Positions 1 to 7,299 of a DNA stretch of 17,450 nt are shown in pieces. Below the pieces are notes generated by a model. It was given only the letters and a program-made list of their open reading frames with translations. It was not told the DNA's origin and ran no database searches. The position numbers and the translations under genes are program-made. Position 1 is the stretch's first letter; every line of letters starts with the position of its first letter. Source of the DNA: JAHJRN01 sp043805355 (GTDB lineage Bacteria; Patescibacteriota; Patescibacteriia; 2-12-FULL-60-25); NCBI GenBank assembly GCA_043805355.1, contig JAZDIB010000045.1, forward strand, positions 1-17,450, written 5' to 3'.

Positions 1-1
1 C

Positions 2-385
2 ATTCCCGAGCAGGCGGGAACCCAGAAAGAATCTCCCCCCTCGTCCGAACCCCCTCCGGCCCCGACCCCCGCGGTCCATGCGGCTGAGACCCCTCCCCTT
101 GCCGACCCAACGCCCGAGCCGGAGCTTCTCACCCCCATCAGCTCCGACGACTTTAGAAACCTCTACGTACTCAACGAACGACCGGAACAGCAAAAAGTCC
201 TAGGAATCGCGACATCCGACCAGGTCAATCAATGGGTACACAACATGTACATCGCGCTCCTCGTCCTCCTGACATCCTCCCTACTCCTCGCCCTCGCCTT
301 CCGTTTCAAGGTCCATCACGTCGCGACGCTGGCCCACGCGATGGCCGTCATCGGGTTCACCACGACCCTGATGCTCTGGTCGTGA
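2..385 (+). CDS. C-terminal part of a proline-rich membrane protein (5' end outside window)
   Basis: An open frame runs from the window edge to TGA at 383-385 (127 residues visible) with no start codon needed inside. The first 45 residues are rich in Pro, Glu, Ser and Ala, as in an extracellular or periplasmic linker. A short polar stretch follows, then two hydrophobic segments (around MYIALLVLLTSSLLLALAF and VATLAHAMAVIGFTTTLMLW) separated by FKVHH, so the protein probably ends in a two-helix membrane hairpin. No family was recognised. Its position directly upstream of a large secreted repeat protein suggests a cell-envelope role, which is inference. The next gene has its own promoter overlapping the last part of this region, so cotranscription is not required. 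Confidence 0.6.
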   Translation: MPEQAGTQKESPPSSEPPPAPTPAVHAAETPPLADPTPEPELLTPISSDDFRNLYVLNERPEQQKVLGIATSDQVNQWVHNMYIALLVLLTSSLLLALAFRFKVHHVATLAHAMAVIGFTTTLMLWS

Positions 386-397
386 CGAATCCCCCTG

Positions 398-426
398 TTT
401 ACAGCATCTTCCCCATCGTTTAGCAT
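398..426 (+). promoter_or_regulatory. Promoter for the 983-residue surface protein gene
   Basis: TTTACA at 398-403 and TAGCAT at 421-426 are separated by 17 bases, a good sigma70-type pair. The transcript would start near 433, giving a leader of about 15 bases. The same TAGCAT -10 with a 17-base spacer precedes the secreted SH3b protein gene at 4610. Confidence 0.5.
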
Positions 427-447
427 ACAACGATTGAAATCGCATAT

Positions 448-3399
448 ATGAAGAAATACCTGAATACGCTCGTCGCGTCGCTGTTCCTCCTCGGCACCAT
501 CCTGCCGCCGCAGACAACCTATGCGAAACCAGAATCCAGCATAAACGTTACATCAAGCGCGTTCGAGCTGACTGAAGCATACGCAACAGGTGTCGGATTC
601 TTCGACGGAAACCAGACGGGCGCGGGTTATCCCGAAGGCTCGTGCATTCCGATGTTGCTTCTGCTGACGAGCGATTCTCCGGAAGCGTCGCTTTCGATCA
701 GTTACGATTACATACATCACGGAAAGAAGGATGTAATCGCCATACAGGATTTGGAAAGCCTTCAATCTACCCTTACCGGCAAACAGGTCACGTCAACAAA
801 CAATTTGAATCAGCTCACGTTCGATGGGACCACCCTGGCATCGGCAACCTCGTTCAAGACCTCTGATGACCAAACCGCGCAAGCTATCATCACCGGACCG
901 CTGATCGATGACGCATATACTCGGCATTACGACATTTCGCTATCCAATATCCCAAGCACAGGGGCTGTAGAAATCTTATTCTGTGCTCGCCTGGGTTTGG
1001 ACATAAAGGATTGGGCACCCGGTGCTTCGTTGCAGGTAAATTCCAATGCACCTGGAAACAACTCTTTAAAAATCAACGTCGACGACATCCTTGCGCTTCC
1101 CTCGCTCACAATCGAAAAAATTGTTCAAGGCGGAAGTGCCGTAGCGAGTGACTGGTCTTTTGACGTCACATCTCCAACCGGAGTAGTCACGAACTACCCG
1201 ATTGCGTCAGATACGACTTCGACCACAATACAGAACATCCCCTTGGATGGAAGATATACGATTACGGAAAGCACTGGGCCCGATGGCTATTCCTTCTCCA
1301 GTGGATCTGGAATGAACTGTACGTTTGATGGTTCGACAGCTTCAACGACAATTCGGGCGGGTAAAACGCCAATCAATGCCGTCTGCACGTTCACGAACGC
1401 AGACATGACTATTCCGCCGACGACCGGCACAGTTACCGTTATCAAGACCGTCGACAATACAGACGGCGGCACGGCGGTTCCAGGTGACTTCCGGCTCTCG
1501 ATCTCGAACACGACATCGACGACCTCGACTTGGACAGATCCAGGGGACGAAAAAGGCATCACCTACACTCTTGAAGCTGGCGGAACCTTTTCTGTCACAG
1601 AGGATTTGGATAAAAATTCCCTGTATGCCTCTTCGTTCGAGGGAGATTGTTCCGGTTCACTTGCGGTCGGCGATACTAAAATCTGTACGTTCACGAATAC
1701 GTACATCCCTCCGCCCGTTCTCACCGCAACCGGTACGCTCATCATCTACAAAGACGTGGACAATGATGACGGAGGAAAGCTGAAACCCGAAGATTTTTCT
1801 CTCAACATCAAGGTGACGGATGAGGATGACAAAGTCTGGACGACAAGCGTCTCTGGGACGAAGAAAGGGATTTCCGTCATGGTGCCGGAAGGTATCTACG
1901 AAGTCACCGAACCTAACACGCCAGGATACGTCGGGGATTTCAGCGACTGTGTCTTCGGAAAAATCGCAGCCGGAGATACCAAAGAGTGCCACGTGATCAA
2001 TAAGGACGTTCCCGAAGGATCCGCTACCACCTCCACTCTCCACGTGGTGAAGCGCATCGTGAATTCGGGGGCGTATGCGTCCCAATTCATGCTGAAGGCC
2101 ACCTATCATGATGCGACAGGCACCGTAACGTCGTCGACGTTCCCTGGAAGCGAGAACGGCTACGACGTTGTCATGGGCATCGGCTCGTATGACGTAACTG
2201 AATTAGATGTCCCCGCGAACTACACTCCGACCTTCGATGGATGTTCCGGAACGATGGCCGCCGGGGCAACGTCGACCTGTACCGTCACCAACACCTACAC
2301 CGATCCGGGTAACGGCGGTGGGGATCCTCCGGGACCGACCGCGACCGGGACGCTCATCGTCTACGTCACGTCCATCAACGACGACGGCGGATGGAAACAG
2401 CCGCAGGATTTCGGGGTCAACGTCGCGGGCGTCTCGCCGACACCGTCGACCTTCTGGGGTTCCGCCGACGGCACGAGCGTCGTGCTCGGCGCAGGTTCCT
2501 ACGTCGTGACCGAACCGCTTAGCGCCAGCTATGCCGTCACCCTCGACGGCGGCTGCACGGGTTCGATCGCGGCCGGACAGACCCTCACGTGCCGCATCTC
2601 CAACAACGACATGCAATCCAACGGCAGCGGCGGAGGCACGCCGTCGACCGGAGGCGGAGGCGGGAACGGCGGCGGCGGACAGGTCTCGCCTGCGACGTCT
2701 GCCCCGACGACACCCGCGCCACGCGTCTTGGGCGAAGAGGACATCAACGACGCGGTCGGCACCTGCACGGTTACCGAAGCGGAAGCGCTCTTCATCACTT
2801 CGGACGTGAACGATATCCTGAAGCACCTCAGCCGCATCCGCGACGTCGCGATGGAATCGACCTTCAACCTCACGCTCACCCCGCGCGTCGTGCCGTCCGG
2901 CCTCTCCGACGCGGTGCTCTCGGCCGTCCGCAACTTCATCAACTACGGCACGGCCTCCAACGTCCGGCTTGGTCAGGGCGAACGCGCCGGCGCCGTCGAC
3001 AGCTTCCGCGCGGTCCATGGCCGCGTGCCTGTGACGGATTGCGACTGGCAGAACGTCATCAAGATCGCGAAGACGCGCCTGCCGAAGGACACGAGCGCGC
3101 CACGTGAATCGCAGATGCCCGGCTCGTTCAAGAAGGTCTACAATCGCGAGGCGAATCCGGCCGACACGAAGGACGACGTCGCCCTTAAGGTCATGGCCTA
3201 CGGCATCCGCCCGTTCACCCGCGACCTCGACGCCGAACGCGCCGCCATTGCGGTCTTCAAGCGCATCTACGGCCACACCCCGAAGGACGCGACCGAATGG
3301 GACCTGAACCGCGCCATCGCGTACAGCGGTATCCAGCACACGGGCCTTTCGCTCAACCTGACGGCCCGCGGCTCCCGCATCACGGCCATCGCCCGCTGA
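448..3399 (+). CDS. Large secreted surface protein with five prealbumin-like repeats and a duplicated C-terminal domain
   Basis: This 983-residue protein begins with a clear signal peptide (MKKYLNTLVASLFLLGTILP, likely cut after TTYA at residue 26). Residues 27-215 form a unique N-terminal domain. Five repeats of about 90 residues follow, at roughly 219-320, 327-421, 429-521, 529-618 and 634-722. Each begins like GTLIIYKDVDNDDGG, has a central V-T-E strand and ends C-T-F-T-N-T. This is the SpaA/Cna-B-like prealbumin pattern of stalk proteins. A Gly/Thr/Pro-rich linker (723-760) leads to a C-terminal region holding two related units: YGTASNVRLGQGERAGAVDS around 850 and YGIRPFTRDLDAERAAIAVF around 928. 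Each unit is followed by a G-H/R-x-P...W motif. No sortase motif or C-terminal membrane helix is visible, so attachment may depend on the C-terminal domain. The first half is clearly less GC-rich than the second, suggesting a mosaic origin. The start at 448 gives the signal peptide and has no Shine-Dalgarno site. The domain assignment is by pattern, and the exact role (adhesion or S-layer) is inferred. Confidence 0.85.
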   Translation: MKKYLNTLVASLFLLGTILPPQTTYAKPESSINVTSSAFELTEAYATGVGFFDGNQTGAGYPEGSCIPMLLLLTSDSPEASLSISYDYIHHGKKDVIAIQDLESLQSTLTGKQVTSTNNLNQLTFDGTTLASATSFKTSDDQTAQAIITGPLIDDAYTRHYDISLSNIPSTGAVEILFCARLGLDIKDWAPGASLQVNSNAPGNNSLKINVDDILALPSLTIEKIVQGGSAVASDWSFDVTSPTGVVTNYPIASDTTSTTIQNIPLDGRYTITESTGPDGYSFSSGSGMNCTFDGSTASTTIRAGKTPINAVCTFTNADMTIPPTTGTVTVIKTVDNTDGGTAVPGDFRLSISNTTSTTSTWTDPGDEKGITYTLEAGGTFSVTEDLDKNSLYASSFEGDCSGSLAVGDTKICTFTNTYIPPPVLTATGTLIIYKDVDNDDGGKLKPEDFSLNIKVTDEDDKVWTTSVSGTKKGISVMVPEGIYEVTEPNTPGYVGDFSDCVFGKIAAGDTKECHVINKDVPEGSATTSTLHVVKRIVNSGAYASQFMLKATYHDATGTVTSSTFPGSENGYDVVMGIGSYDVTELDVPANYTPTFDGCSGTMAAGATSTCTVTNTYTDPGNGGGDPPGPTATGTLIVYVTSINDDGGWKQPQDFGVNVAGVSPTPSTFWGSADGTSVVLGAGSYVVTEPLSASYAVTLDGGCTGSIAAGQTLTCRISNNDMQSNGSGGGTPSTGGGGGNGGGGQVSPATSAPTTPAPRVLGEEDINDAVGTCTVTEAEALFITSDVNDILKHLSRIRDVAMESTFNLTLTPRVVPSGLSDAVLSAVRNFINYGTASNVRLGQGERAGAVDSFRAVHGRVPVTDCDWQNVIKIAKTRLPKDTSAPRESQMPGSFKKVYNREANPADTKDDVALKVMAYGIRPFTRDLDAERAAIAVFKRIYGHTPKDATEWDLNRAIAYSGIQHTGLSLNLTARGSRITAIAR

Positions 3400-3419
3400 A
3401 CGGAAACATATACGACAAA

Positions 3420-3446
3420 AACCGACCCCGTCTGAAGGGGTCGGTT
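3420..3446 (-). terminator. Bidirectional hairpin between convergent genes; terminator of rlmN
   Basis: AACCGACCCC at 3420-3429 pairs perfectly with GGGGTCGGTT at 3437-3446 around a 7-base loop. Read on the minus strand the stem is followed by TTTTTG, a good U-tract for rlmN. On the plus strand the tract is weak (TTCG), but the hairpin sits 20 bases after the stop of the surface protein gene and may serve it too. Confidence 0.75.
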
Positions 3447-3485
3447 CGAATCGCCCCTCGTACGCTCTCGGCAGATGTTCTATTT

Positions 3486-3525
3486 GGAAGGTCCTTCGGT
3501 CGCTCCGCTTCCCCTCAGGATGACA
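3486..3525. repeat. Dispersed repeat arm (GTCATCCTGAG type) over the 3' end of rlmN
   Basis: About 40 bases here match the right arm of the inverted repeat at 6639-6718 with only a few differences (GGTCGCTCCG core, CCTCAGGATGACA end). The rlmN stop codon (3515-3517) lies inside it, so the last residues LSS are repeat-encoded. A matching left arm is not obvious here. Confidence 0.7.
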
Positions 3526-4543
3526 GGGAGGAAGATGTCGCGAGCTGGCCGCACGCGGCGCGGATGTCCTCGCCGAACGAGCGGCGGTGCGTCGCCGGGA
3601 CGCCGGCCTCGTGGAGCCACGTCACGAACTGGACGCGGCCTTCACGCGGGGTCGCGGTGAACGCATGCGTGTCGTGGTACTTGATGATGTTGGCGTGGTA
3701 GAGGCGTTTGTTCTTCATCATGAGCTTCGCCAGTGCGAGCGCGTCCTTCTTGCTGTCGTTGATGCCATCGAGGAGGAGGTATTCGAAGAACACCTTGCGG
3801 TTCGTCTTCTCCGCGTATTCCGCGACCGCCTTCATGAGGCTGTCGAGGGGATATGCCGCGTTCACGGGCATGATGCGCGTGCGCGTCGCCGGGACCGCCG
3901 CGTGCAGCGAGATGGCGAGGTTCACCTGCTCCGGTTCCTCCGCGAGCTTCAGGATGCCCGGGATGATGCCGCATGTGGAGATGCTGATGTGCCGCGCCCC
4001 GAGATTGAAGCCGTCCGCGTCGTTCAAGAGCCGCACGGACCGCATGACCTCGTCGTAGTTGTGCATCGGCTCTCCCATCCCCATGTACACGACGTTCGTG
4101 ACGCGACCGCCCTTCTGCTTGATCCAGCGCGCCGCGTGGACGATCTGGTCGAAGATCTCTTCTGCCGTGAGGTTGCGCTTGAATCCCATGGCGCCCGTCG
4201 CGCAGAACGCGCACTTCATCGGGCACCCGACCTGCGACGAGACGCAGACCGTGTTGCGGTCGTCCTCGTGCCGCATCACCACCGTCTCGATCTTGGCGCC
4301 GTCGGACACGCACGCGAACAGGAACTTGACCGCGTCCCCTTCCGCTCCCTCGCGGACCTCGAGGACTAAAAGCTCGTCCCACGGCACGGCCTCCGCCATC
4401 TCCGCGCGGAGCGTCTTGGACCACGTCGTCACGCCCTCCCACGATTCGACGAGGTCGACCGTGAACGCCTTCTTCGCCTGACCGAAACGGAACGCGGGTT
4501 CCTTGCGGTCGCGGAGCGTCTTGCCGAGGCGGACGATATCCAT
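3515..4543 (-). CDS. rlmN: Dual-specificity 23S rRNA (A2503-C2) / tRNA (A37-C2) methyltransferase RlmN
   Basis: This 342-residue radical-SAM enzyme adds a methyl group to C2 of A2503 in 23S rRNA and, in the family, also to A37 of some tRNAs. The radical-SAM cluster motif is GCPMKCAFCATG, with Cys107, Cys111 and Cys114 arranged CX3CX2C. The two methyl-transfer cysteines are Cys100 (in NTVCVSSQVGC) and Cys331 (in FGEDIRAACGQLA). The family signatures VVYMGMGEPMHNYDEV (151-166), HISISTCGIIPGI and LAISLHA are all present, so the enzyme should be active. It is slightly shorter than the E. coli protein at the N terminus. The last few residues (SSSLSS) come from a dispersed repeat that supplies the stop codon. 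A promoter with its -10 eight bases from the ATG suggests a nearly leaderless mRNA, divergent from the gene at 4610. Confidence 0.97.
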   Translation of the reverse strand: MDIVRLGKTLRDRKEPAFRFGQAKKAFTVDLVESWEGVTTWSKTLRAEMAEAVPWDELLVLEVREGAEGDAVKFLFACVSDGAKIETVVMRHEDDRNTVCVSSQVGCPMKCAFCATGAMGFKRNLTAEEIFDQIVHAARWIKQKGGRVTNVVYMGMGEPMHNYDEVMRSVRLLNDADGFNLGARHISISTCGIIPGILKLAEEPEQVNLAISLHAAVPATRTRIMPVNAAYPLDSLMKAVAEYAEKTNRKVFFEYLLLDGINDSKKDALALAKLMMKNKRLYHANIIKYHDTHAFTATPREGRVQFVTWLHEAGVPATHRRSFGEDIRAACGQLATSSSLSS

Positions 4544-4551
4544 ATCGGCCG

Positions 4552-4580
4552 AGGGTATCAGGGTTTTGGCGAAACATCAA
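4552..4580 (-). promoter_or_regulatory. Promoter of rlmN
   Basis: Minus strand: TTGATG (4580-4575), 17-base spacer, TACCCT (4557-4552) preceded by TG as an extended -10. Predicted start is near 4545, two bases before the ATG at 4543. It overlaps the divergent promoter of the next gene. Confidence 0.4.
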
Positions 4581-4594
4581 CCCTCCTGTAGCAT
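4566..4594 (+). promoter_or_regulatory. Promoter of the SH3b/HGEAWYV protein gene
   Basis: TTGGCG (4566-4571), 17-base spacer, TAGCAT (4589-4594). Predicted start near 4601 leaves a leader of about 9 bases. The -10 matches that of the surface protein gene at 448. Confidence 0.4.
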
Positions 4595-4609
4595 ATATCG
4601 GACATCTCT

Positions 4610-5398
4610 ATGAACAAACTCCTCATCTCCCTCTCGACGTTCGCGCTCCTCCTGACGTCTGTCCCGCCTGCCCGTGCAGGCATGGACTGCTACGTGGATC
4701 CGGTCTATCAGTATTCCGGCGGCGGCACCATCTCCTCGGCGGTGTTCATGCGCGACAACGCGTGCACGGACGGCACGACCATCCTCTCGACCGTCTCGGC
4801 AGGCACGAGCGTGCAGGTCGTGGGGTTCACGGACGGCTGGTATCGCATCGAGACGAACGGCGGACGCGGCTGGGTCGGACAGCAGTTCGTCTCGACCTCG
4901 GCGTCGCGGACCGGCAAGGTGTGGGATTCGTACACGTCGTACATGTCCGAGGTCCCGAGCGTGAAGCCAGGTGCGACGACACCACCTCCCTCGACAGGGA
5001 CGGACGCGGCGCTCGTGAGCCGGCTCAAGGGCTACATCCTCCTGCAGACGCAGCAACACGGCGAAGCGTGGTATCTCGATCCTGTCGCGTCCAAGCGCTA
5101 TTACATGAAGGACGGGCCGACCGCGTACCAGATGATGCGCAGCTTCGGCCTCGGCATGACCGAGACGGACTACGCCAAGCTCGCGGCCGACGATTGGAGC
5201 CTCAAGAACCGGTTGCGTGGCCGTATCGTGCTCCGCGTCCAGGCGCACGGCGAGGCGTACTACATCCATCCCAAGGATTTGACGGTGTACTATCTCCAGA
5301 ACGGCGACGAGGCCTACCGCATCATGCGCCTCTACAGCCTCGGCATCACGGACGCCGATCTCGCCAAAATCCCGAGCGCCACGATTCCGGTGAAATAG
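4610..5398 (+). CDS. Secreted protein with SH3b-like domain and two HGEAWYV repeats
   Basis: The protein has 262 residues. Residues 1-24 are a signal peptide ending ARAG. Residues 40-95 look like a bacterial SH3 domain, the type that often binds cell-wall peptides (TILSTVSAGTSVQVVGF, DGWYRIE, GRGWVGQQFV). After a Thr/Pro linker come two 54-residue repeats at 138-194 and 201-255. Each has the pattern L-x-G-x-I-x-L-x5-HGEA-[WY]-Y, then YY-[ML]-x-[DN]G, AY-x-x-MR, and SLGIT or the like before D-x-A-K. The same repeat occurs twice in the protein at 14620. The repeat's function is not known to me; exposure outside the membrane and wall association are inferred. No Shine-Dalgarno site is seen. The stop is only 8 bases from the stop of the convergent dehydrogenase-like gene, with no terminator between them. 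Confidence 0.85.
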   Translation: MNKLLISLSTFALLLTSVPPARAGMDCYVDPVYQYSGGGTISSAVFMRDNACTDGTTILSTVSAGTSVQVVGFTDGWYRIETNGGRGWVGQQFVSTSASRTGKVWDSYTSYMSEVPSVKPGATTPPPSTGTDAALVSRLKGYILLQTQQHGEAWYLDPVASKRYYMKDGPTAYQMMRSFGLGMTETDYAKLAADDWSLKNRLRGRIVLRVQAHGEAYYIHPKDLTVYYLQNGDEAYRIMRLYSLGITDADLAKIPSATIPVK

Positions 5399-5406
5399 GA
5401 GCCGCC

Positions 5407-6630
5407 TCACTTCGTCCGGTACACGCGGTAGATGACGCCGGCTTTGTCGTCGGCGATGAGGAGTTGGCCGTCGGGTTTGACGAGGAGTCCGGTCGGACGG
5501 CCGAGTGCCGTATCGTCCGGCTGTAGCCATCCGGTGACAAAATCCTTCACGTCCACGAGCGACCCGTCAGCATCGAGTTGATACCGGACGATTTTGTATC
5601 CCGTAGGCACGGAGCGATTCAACGAGCCGTGGTAGGCGACGAAGAGGTTGTCCGCATATTCCGTCGGCCATCCATCGCCCGTGACGAACGCGAGGCCGAG
5701 TGGTGCCGAGTGCGCCGGGATGTTGATGCGCGACGACGTCTCGAACGGCGCCAAGCAGGGATTCCGGAAGTATGTATTCGTGTCGAAAACCGTGTCGTGG
5801 ACGTTGTCGCCGTAACAGATGGGCCATCCGTAGTTCCTCCCCTGTTCGATGACGTTGATCTCGTCAGGCGGAAGGTCGTCGCCGAGCAGGTCGCGCCCCA
5901 TCTCCGTCCCCCAGACCTTGCCTGTCGACGGCTGGATGGTTTGGAAGACCGAATTCCGGAGTCCTTTCGCATACGGCTCCAGCGTCCCGCCATCCGGCCC
6001 GATGACGGAGATGGCCGCACGTGACGAATCCTGCTCGTTGCAGACGTTACACGTCGAGCCGATGGCCACGAGGAGCTTGTCTTCCTTCGGGAGATACAGA
6101 AGCGACCTGGTGACATGCACGCCGCCGGACGGAAGCGCGACGAGGTCCGTGCGGCCCGAGAACTTCACGTTCGCGGCATCGTAGTCGTAGTACGACAGCA
6201 TATCCTCCTCCGCGACGTAGAGACGACATGTACCATCCAAGCAACGGAACGCGAGGCCGTGCGCCGAGTGCATGCCATCGGCGAGGATGATGATCTCGTC
6301 CGCTTTCCCGTCGCCGTTCCGATCCGGCAACGCGACGATCTGCCCGCGCGACGGCACGCTCGCGATGAGGATGCCATTCGGGTCCTCCACGAGGACGCGC
6401 GGTCCGCCGAGATCCTTCGCGAAGATGCCGACCGAGAACCCCTCGGGCACGGCGAGCGGCATCGTGTTCGCGTCGATAAGCTTCACGATGTCGTTCGAGG
6501 ATGGCAACACGGCAGGACCGATACCTTGCAGGTTCTGCCGATAGAACGACCACGCGAACAACCCCGCGACGCCGAGACCGACGAGGAGCGCGCCGAGCGC
6601 GATGCGTTTGAGTGCTGTCATATTGTTCAC
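5407..6630 (-). CDS. Membrane-anchored PQQ-dependent sugar dehydrogenase-like beta-propeller (sorbosone dehydrogenase family)
   Basis: The 407-residue protein has an N-terminal membrane helix (residues 8-29) that should hold the propeller on the outer face of the membrane. The rest matches the soluble glucose/sorbosone dehydrogenase pattern: VPEGFSVGIFAKDLGGPR (61-78), HGLAF, GGVHVTRSLLYLP with His172 at the expected catalytic-base site, GLRNSVFQ (Arg225-Asn226), MGRDLLGDDLPPDEIN (244-259), GRNYGWPICYG, IPAHSAPLGLAF (His307) and LGRPTGLLVKPDGQLLIADD. Family members oxidise sugars with PQQ and pass electrons to membrane acceptors. Whether this one binds PQQ and what it oxidises cannot be told here. 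Translation may start at the GTG (6630) or at ATG codon 4 (6621). Neither has a Shine-Dalgarno site, and Met4 gives a more typical signal anchor. A dispersed inverted repeat begins 9 bases upstream. Confidence 0.88.
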   Translation of the reverse strand: MNNMTALKRIALGALLVGLGVAGLFAWSFYRQNLQGIGPAVLPSSNDIVKLIDANTMPLAVPEGFSVGIFAKDLGGPRVLVEDPNGILIASVPSRGQIVALPDRNGDGKADEIIILADGMHSAHGLAFRCLDGTCRLYVAEEDMLSYYDYDAANVKFSGRTDLVALPSGGVHVTRSLLYLPKEDKLLVAIGSTCNVCNEQDSSRAAISVIGPDGGTLEPYAKGLRNSVFQTIQPSTGKVWGTEMGRDLLGDDLPPDEINVIEQGRNYGWPICYGDNVHDTVFDTNTYFRNPCLAPFETSSRINIPAHSAPLGLAFVTGDGWPTEYADNLFVAYHGSLNRSVPTGYKIVRYQLDADGSLVDVKDFVTGWLQPDDTALGRPTGLLVKPDGQLLIADDKAGVIYRVYRTK

Positions 6631-6638
6631 TTATGAAA

Positions 6639-6718
6639 TGTCGTCCTTGAGCGGAGCGAAGGACCTTCAAATCAGTCTGAAGGTCCTCACGGTCGCTCCG
6701 ACTTCCCTCAGGACGACA
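6639..6718. repeat. 80-bp imperfect inverted repeat (REP/MITE-like, GTCGTCCTGAG ends)
   Basis: The outer ends TGTCGTCC and GGACGACA and the inner arms AGGACCTTCA / TGAAGGTCCT are perfect inverted repeats around an 8-base loop. The middle pairs less well. The right arm is nearly the same as the repeat at the end of rlmN (3486-3525). It lies between two minus-strand genes and forms the 3' end of the upstream one. The inner stem-loop could also end transcription, though it has no U-tract. Confidence 0.8.
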
Positions 6719-6966
6719 GAGAGTTTTTCCGCTCGCGTCATCTTCTTGATGGCCGCTTCCTTCTTCCGCGCGACAGATTCGGACGTCGTCCGCTTGCTCC
6801 AAACCACCTCGACCGGTCCTCGCGACCGCGTGTATTTCGCCCCTGTCCCGGCGTTATGCCGTTCGACGCGCCGCGCCAGGTCGTTCGTGATGCCCGTATA
6901 CAGCGTCCCATCGGCGCAACGCAGGATATAGACGCGCCAACGCTTCATGTCTTGACGATAGTCCAT
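6667..6966 (-). CDS. GIY-YIG domain protein (UPF0213/YhbQ type)
   Basis: A 99-residue protein with the GIY-YIG nuclease core: WRVYILRCADGTLYTGITND, then LARRVERHNAG with the conserved Arg, then the Glu-containing helix before AAIKKMTRAEK. The start at 6966 is chosen because AAGAGG lies 5 bases before its ATG. A second Met at 6948 is possible, and longer extension would only be antisense to the gene at 7087. The usual family end is near residue 80 (TRAEKLSVV). The last 15 or so residues are translated from the dispersed repeat at 6639-6718, an odd tail with no likely role. Small stand-alone proteins of this type are often annotated as endonucleases, but their substrates are mostly unknown. Confidence 0.88.
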   Translation of the reverse strand: MDYRQDMKRWRVYILRCADGTLYTGITNDLARRVERHNAGTGAKYTRSRGPVEVVWSKRTTSESVARKKEAAIKKMTRAEKLSVVLREVGATVRTFRLI

Positions 6967-7051
6967 CCGCACCTCTTCAGCAAAGAATTCTCCGGCTCTC
7001 CTCGTCGAGCGCTCAAAGAATACGATACTCCGGTCTTCGCATCCCCGTGGA

Positions 7052-7081
7052 TTGACAGATGACCGTATTCCTGTCTTAGAT
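7052..7081 (+). promoter_or_regulatory. Promoter of the 70-residue orphan gene
   Basis: A perfect TTGACA (7052-7057) is followed after 18 bases by TTAGAT (7076-7081). Transcription would begin at about 7088, on the start codon (7087-7089), so the mRNA may be leaderless. Confidence 0.5.
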
Positions 7082-7086
7082 GGGCT

Positions 7087-7299
7087 ATGCCGGCTCTTTT
7101 CGATGAGGAGACATACCCATATCCCGCGTGGTTGAGCGACGGATGCAAAGCCGCCATCCGCTGGTGCATTCGGTCCTGCCGGGAAACCCACGGGTTCCTC
7201 GCGCATCCGTCCCTCGACGGTTCCGGCGTGGATTTCCACCTCGACAACGGCCTTCCCGACATCCAGGGTTCCCTGGAATACGCGGCATTCGACTCATGA
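7087..7299 (+). CDS. Small soluble hypothetical protein, 70 residues
   Basis: The ORF begins at an ATG where the promoter at 7052-7081 would start transcription, and it ends at TGA 7297-7299. The protein (MPALFDEETYPYPAWLSDGC...) is acidic at the N terminus. It contains a Cys/Arg helix-like part (KAAIRWCIRSCRETHG) and an Asp-rich end (SGVDFHLDNGLPDIQ), with no signal peptide or membrane helix. No family was recognised. It overlaps the convergent kinase-like gene by 6 bases at their ends. Support comes from the consensus promoter and balanced composition; there is no Shine-Dalgarno site. Confidence 0.5.
   Translation: MPALFDEETYPYPAWLSDGCKAAIRWCIRSCRETHGFLAHPSLDGSGVDFHLDNGLPDIQGSLEYAAFDS

Noticed and set aside
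2203..3339. Long minus-strand ORF of 378 codons inside the surface protein gene
   Set aside because: It is antisense to a well-supported secreted protein and its translation is Arg/Ala/Val-Asp-rich, as expected from the reverse of a GC-rich gene.
4577..5530. Minus-strand ORF of 317 codons opposite the SH3b protein
   Set aside because: Arg/His-rich translation with no domain; shadow of the plus-strand gene and of the dehydrogenase-like gene end.
6967..7239. N-terminal extension of the minus-strand GIY-YIG ORF
   Set aside because: It would add 91 residues of no family character, antisense to the 70-residue gene; the family start and a good Shine-Dalgarno site are at 6966.
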